The notes under the pieces were generated by a model, which saw nothing but the letters and a program-made list of their open reading frames with translations, did not search any database and was not told the DNA's origin. 24,863 bases of DNA from Chitinophagales bacterium (GTDB taxonomy: Bacteria > Bacteroidota > Bacteroidia > Chitinophagales > UBA2359): positions 1 to 24,863 of the forward strand of contig JACJXU010000017.1 in the NCBI GenBank assembly GCA_020636475.1. Reading direction: 5' to 3'. Made by a program: the position numbers and the translations under genes. The first letter of the stretch is position 1. Each line of letters begins with the position of its first letter. Below are positions 21,912-24,863 of this stretch, one piece after another.

Positions 21912-23402
21912 TTATAAAAGTGTAATTTTTTCTTGTGCTATTCCTTCGGAGGTTGTAATGCTAAGAATATATACGCCGCCGGGTATTTCATTTCGGGTGA
22001 GGCTGTATTGGAGCGTTTTTATTTTTCCGCTATCAAAAACTTTTCGCCCGTTTATATCAAACAAATTCACCTGTTGAATTTCCACCTGACTATTATCCGA
22101 CTCAATTTGCACTGCCTGCTGTGTTACGGTAGGGAAAATATGCAAACTACTTTTTACAAAAGAAGATACGCCCGAATTTTCAAATTGTTCGTAGCCCACT
22201 AACTTTAGCACCCACATAGCTCTCGGCGCGAAAAAGTGCATAACGGTATCAATATACGGCGCGGCAACAAATTCGTCATTGCCCGGATTGGAAGTAGAAC
22301 CGCAATACAGTGCATCAGGATTTCCGCTGGGCACCGGACTTCCGGTTACATCGCACAAATAAAATCCCCAAGGCTCGAAATTTACGCCGGGGAAAGGCAA
22401 AAAGGCGTTTTTCAGCTGGCTACCCACGCGCGATTCTGCAACTTGTGTGTATGGGTCGTCGAATACGGCATCATTATATACAGAAAATACACCTTGCTCC
22501 AATGCTCTTGTGCAAATAGCATTAGAACCACAAACTTCGACAATAGGGTCGCCGGTAGAATTTACAATTACCACACCACAGTCAAACGGCGTTCCCTGAT
22601 TTTCCATCTCATGGAAACTTACAATGGGAATATCGTTAGGGTCAATCCAAGAAATATCGCCAACGGCACCGCCCAAACTCAAAATCATCTGATAATTGGA
22701 GGAATACTCGGTGTATTGCGGATTGTGATAACCCATTATTCCTCCGGTTCCATCGAAATTTCCCAAAGTATCCAAACTTACAAACGGCTGCCCGAAATCG
22801 TCCAAAAACTTAGGCAAATACAATTCTTCTTCTTTGTTAAAATATACAGTGTTCACTGCATTATACGCGCCGGTATTCGAGCCGGCAATAACAAATTTAT
22901 TCACATCAACCCCAAAAGTATTACCATTTTCGGCAGCATCTTTGCGCAAATAGCGCGCCAACGTACGCATATCTTGTGTGGCTCTATAAACAGCTTGGAT
23001 AATACTCTTGGCACGAATGGTTTGCGTACCACCAAAAGGCAACCAGCCCACGCGATAATCGGCAACAATAGCTACCCAACCACGTCTGGCTAACTGATGC
23101 GCAATTTCAATAAGATAAGGGTCTTTTTTGCTTCCCAAAGGTGAAAGCGAATAAGGCGGCAAATAACTTCCGGCTCCGGTAATGACTACAATAGGACGTT
23201 CTGTTTCTGTATCGCCAATCGGCTCATACACGTCCATTTTCAAATCTATCAAGTTGGCTGTTCCAAAAGAAAAAGGATAGTTTTGTCCATACACTACATC
23301 TTTTGTTGCGGCAACATCGCTAAAAACTTCGTCTAAATACCGTTGTTGCGCTTGTGCTTGTACAACAATACAGAGCAATACTAAAAGTAAAATTTTTTTC
23401 AT
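21912..23402 (-). CDS. T9SS-exported alpha/beta-hydrolase-fold protein, probable pseudo-esterase
   Basis: The 496-residue product has a signal peptide (MKKILLLVLLCIVVQAQA, cleaved near residue 18-19). An alpha/beta-hydrolase domain spans about 25-390. A type A T9SS C-terminal sorting domain (about 420-496) has NGRKVFDSG, IPGGVYILSI and a final EKITLL. It should be carried over the outer membrane and released or anchored at the surface. Relatives are carboxylesterase-like, but key residues differ here. The nucleophile elbow reads AGSNTG, with N176 where Ser is expected. The oxyanion segment is ITGAGSY instead of HGGGF-like. The usual catalytic Asp region reads FHEMENQGTPFDCG. It may therefore bind rather than hydrolyse. 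It is a single gene with a strong terminator. The ATG at 23402 is fixed by the signal peptide. Confidence 0.85.
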   Translation of the reverse strand: MKKILLLVLLCIVVQAQAQQRYLDEVFSDVAATKDVVYGQNYPFSFGTANLIDLKMDVYEPIGDTETERPIVVITGAGSYLPPYSLSPLGSKKDPYLIEIAHQLARRGWVAIVADYRVGWLPFGGTQTIRAKSIIQAVYRATQDMRTLARYLRKDAAENGNTFGVDVNKFVIAGSNTGAYNAVNTVYFNKEEELYLPKFLDDFGQPFVSLDTLGNFDGTGGIMGYHNPQYTEYSSNYQMILSLGGAVGDISWIDPNDIPIVSFHEMENQGTPFDCGVVIVNSTGDPIVEVCGSNAICTRALEQGVFSVYNDAVFDDPYTQVAESRVGSQLKNAFLPFPGVNFEPWGFYLCDVTGSPVPSGNPDALYCGSTSNPGNDEFVAAPYIDTVMHFFAPRAMWVLKLVGYEQFENSGVSSFVKSSLHIFPTVTQQAVQIESDNSQVEIQQVNLFDINGRKVFDSGKIKTLQYSLTRNEIPGGVYILSITTSEGIAQEKITLL

Positions 23403-23549
23403 AACTACTTAGGTGTTTTTTTATTATTAAATGTCAATTTTCTATTGAAATATTGTTTAGTTTTTTCGTAAAAATATTAAATTTCCGTTTAAGTTACACC
23501 AATTTAAAGTATCTGTATGAAAATTTACAAATTATATAGCTTCTATTTG

Positions 23550-23557
23550 TACTTTTG
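23550..23557 (+). promoter_or_regulatory. -7 box for cmk-ispH (TACTTTTG), near-leaderless start
   Basis: TACTTTTG is an exact TAnnTTTG match ending 6 bases before the cmk ATG (23564). With the usual start about 5-7 bases beyond the box, the mRNA would begin at or just before the ATG. A weak ATTTA is the only -33 candidate. Confidence 0.5.
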
Positions 23558-23563
23558 TGCGAT

Positions 23564-24262
23564 ATGAAAAAAAAAATAAATATTGCCATTGACGGCTACT
23601 CTTCTTGCGGAAAAAGCACCCTCGCCCGCGACTTAGCGCAAGTATTAAACTACACTTATATAGACACCGGCGCAATGTATCGTGCTGTTACCTTGTACTT
23701 TATTCAAAATAATATTGATTTTGCCGAAAAAAATGCCGTTGAAACGGCACTTCAAAACATTCAAATCTGTTTTGATACCGACGAAAAACAACAAGCCATC
23801 ACTTTGTTAAATGACGAAAATGTAGAATTGCTTATTCGCAGTACCATTGTTGCCGAGAGCGTAAGCGAAGTGAGTAGCATTAAGGAAGTGCGGCAGTTTT
23901 TGGTGCAACAGCAGCAAGCCATTGGTGCAGAAAAAGGGGTAGTAATGGACGGACGCGATATTGGAACAGTGGTTTTTCCCGATGCCGAACTCAAATTTTT
24001 TATTACTGCCGACCTGCCCACGCGGGTAGAAAGACGTTATTTAGAACTATTGCTCAAAGGTATTAAGGCTTCTAAAGAGGAAATCGGCCAAAATATCGAA
24101 CATAGAGACTATATAGACACACACCGAACCGAAAGCCCTTTGTACAAAGCCAACGATGCCATTCTCATTGACAATTCTCTTCTTACCCGCGAACAACAAC
24201 TGCGACTTTGCCTTAATTACGCTCTCCACATTATTGAAGATAGCGAAAACATAACGAACTAA
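23564..24262 (+). CDS. cmk: Cytidylate kinase
   Basis: Cmk phosphorylates CMP and dCMP to the diphosphates in pyrimidine salvage. The 232-residue protein has the P-loop DGYSSCGKST (10-19), the substrate segment YIDTGAMYRAVTLYF, the DGRDIGTVVFPDAELKFF motif, and the lid/arginine region ERRYLELLLKG. All are normal for bacterial Cmk. I start at ATG 23564; a frame from TTG 23555 would place the start inside the promoter box. The ATG is followed by a run of ten A (three Lys codons), which may allow polymerase slippage. ispH follows 31 bases downstream, so the two form an operon. Confidence 0.96.
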   Translation: MKKKINIAIDGYSSCGKSTLARDLAQVLNYTYIDTGAMYRAVTLYFIQNNIDFAEKNAVETALQNIQICFDTDEKQQAITLLNDENVELLIRSTIVAESVSEVSSIKEVRQFLVQQQQAIGAEKGVVMDGRDIGTVVFPDAELKFFITADLPTRVERRYLELLLKGIKASKEEIGQNIEHRDYIDTHRTESPLYKANDAILIDNSLLTREQQLRLCLNYALHIIEDSENITN

Positions 24263-24293
24263 TGCGCTGTTGTAATGCTAAAAACAAATTCGC

Positions 24294-24863
24294 ATGAAAA
24301 ATTTTGATGTCCCTAGCATTTTCAAAAGTCCGCTCATTAGTGCCATAAAAAACTATCGCAAGGAGCAAGACCCGCGCAAAAAAGATTTTTCCCCTACGGT
24401 TTTAGATTTTGGCGCGTTCCGTATTCTATTGGCGCGACACTTTGGCTTTTGCTATGGCGTAGAAAATGCCATCGAAATTGCCTACAATGCACTGGCAAAA
24501 CATCCGCAGCAGCATATTTACTTTTTAAGTGAAATGATTCACAATCCCGAAGTAAATGCCGACTTACAAAACAATGGCATCTCTTTCATTTTCGACACCT
24601 ACGGCAATCAACTTATCGCTTGGGAGTCGCTTCCCACCAATGCTGTTGTACTTATTCCGGCTTTTGGCACTACCTTAGAAGTAGCACAAAAACTCAAAAC
24701 CATCGGAGCTATCGTGGAAGTGTATGATACCACTTGCCCGTTTGTAAAAAAAGTATGGAATCGCGCCGAAAGTTTGGGTAAAAACGACTTTACCGTAATC
24801 ATTCACGGCAAACCTACCCACGAAGAAACACGTGCTACTTTTTCGCACAGCAGTGCTTTTTCC
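24294..24863 (+). CDS. ispH: 4-hydroxy-3-methylbut-2-enyl diphosphate reductase, 5' part (runs off the window)
   Basis: IspH (LytB) is the last MEP-pathway enzyme, turning HMBPP into IPP and DMAPP with a [4Fe-4S] cluster. The first 190 residues are present and the frame is open to the window edge. They show the first cluster cysteine C53 (RHFGFCYGVENAIE), the EMIHNPEVN motif with H83, the second cysteine C148 (DTTCPFVKKVW), and HGKPTHEETRAT from 171. The ~45-residue N-terminal extension and the HEET variant resemble the long cyanobacterial/plant-type IspH rather than the short E. coli type. The third cysteine and the active-site SxN would lie beyond the window. The ATG at 24294 follows cmk by 31 bases. 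Confidence 0.95.
   Translation, partial: MKNFDVPSIFKSPLISAIKNYRKEQDPRKKDFSPTVLDFGAFRILLARHFGFCYGVENAIEIAYNALAKHPQQHIYFLSEMIHNPEVNADLQNNGISFIFDTYGNQLIAWESLPTNAVVLIPAFGTTLEVAQKLKTIGAIVEVYDTTCPFVKKVWNRAESLGKNDFTVIIHGKPTHEETRATFSHSSAFS

Noticed and set aside
22236..23093. Long open frame (285 codons) on the plus strand
   Set aside because: It is antisense to the T9SS protein gene, which has a signal peptide, recognisable fold and sorting domain; the translation looks random (His/Arg/Ile-rich).
1..24863. tRNA genes, CRISPR arrays, transposases, integrases, prophage genes
   Set aside because: Looked for on both strands by eye and found none; the repeats present are short and not regularly spaced.

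Overview
The window looks like a chromosomal segment of a member of the Bacteroidota, possibly near Saprospiria or Chitinophagia; I cannot place it more precisely. The support is low G+C, TAnnTTTG-type promoter boxes, a secreted protein with a type IX secretion (T9SS) C-terminal sorting domain, bifunctional RibBA, a single-domain STAS protein next to RNase Z, and starts without obvious Shine-Dalgarno sequences. I see no tRNA, rRNA, CRISPR array, insertion sequence or prophage. Almost every base lies in or next to a recognisable gene.

Layout. 71-2445 (minus): a Ser/Thr protein kinase and, 5 bases downstream, a zinc-ribbon/FHA protein, which together look like a phospho-threonine signalling pair. 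2643-3326 (plus): an exported coiled-coil protein of unknown function, followed by a strong terminator. 3563-10759 (minus): an M1 metallopeptidase, two GT4 glycosyltransferases, ribBA (riboflavin precursors) and an SLC13-type carrier with RCK_C domains. 10760-13589: an AT-rich stretch with an HTH protein overlapping a GT9 glycosyltransferase (plus), then a CrtW-like membrane di-iron oxygenase (minus). 13579-17092 (minus): queG (epoxyqueuosine reductase, overlapping the CrtW-like gene) and clpC, separated by a perfect terminator. 17360-18705 (plus): STAS protein and RNase Z, overlapping by one base. 18665-21761 (minus): an M23 peptidase, a DUF3524/QTMAN-type glycosyltransferase and a SAM methyltransferase, probably one operon. 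21912-23402 (minus): a T9SS-exported alpha/beta-hydrolase-fold protein that seems to have lost its catalytic residues. 23564-24863 (plus): cmk and the 5' part of ispH, which runs off the window.

How the genes fit together. Most are housekeeping or envelope genes. The most interesting link is tRNA maturation. QueG makes queuosine (Q). The DUF3524 protein belongs to the family whose animal member (GTDC1/QTMAN) mannosylates Q in tRNA-Asp. It overlaps a methyltransferase by ATGA, and that gene in turn overlaps RNase Z tail to tail. This suggests, but does not prove, a bacterial hypermodified Q pathway. The second lead is the exported hydrolase-fold protein with Ser, Asp and oxyanion motifs all altered. 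IspH (isoprenoid precursors) and the CrtW-like enzyme (carotenoid ketolation) hint at a pigmented cell.

Several genes were given shorter starts than the longest open frame, because the longest frame began at a TTG far from the conserved N-terminus or inside a terminator. These are queG, cmk, the M23 gene, the methyltransferase and one GT4.
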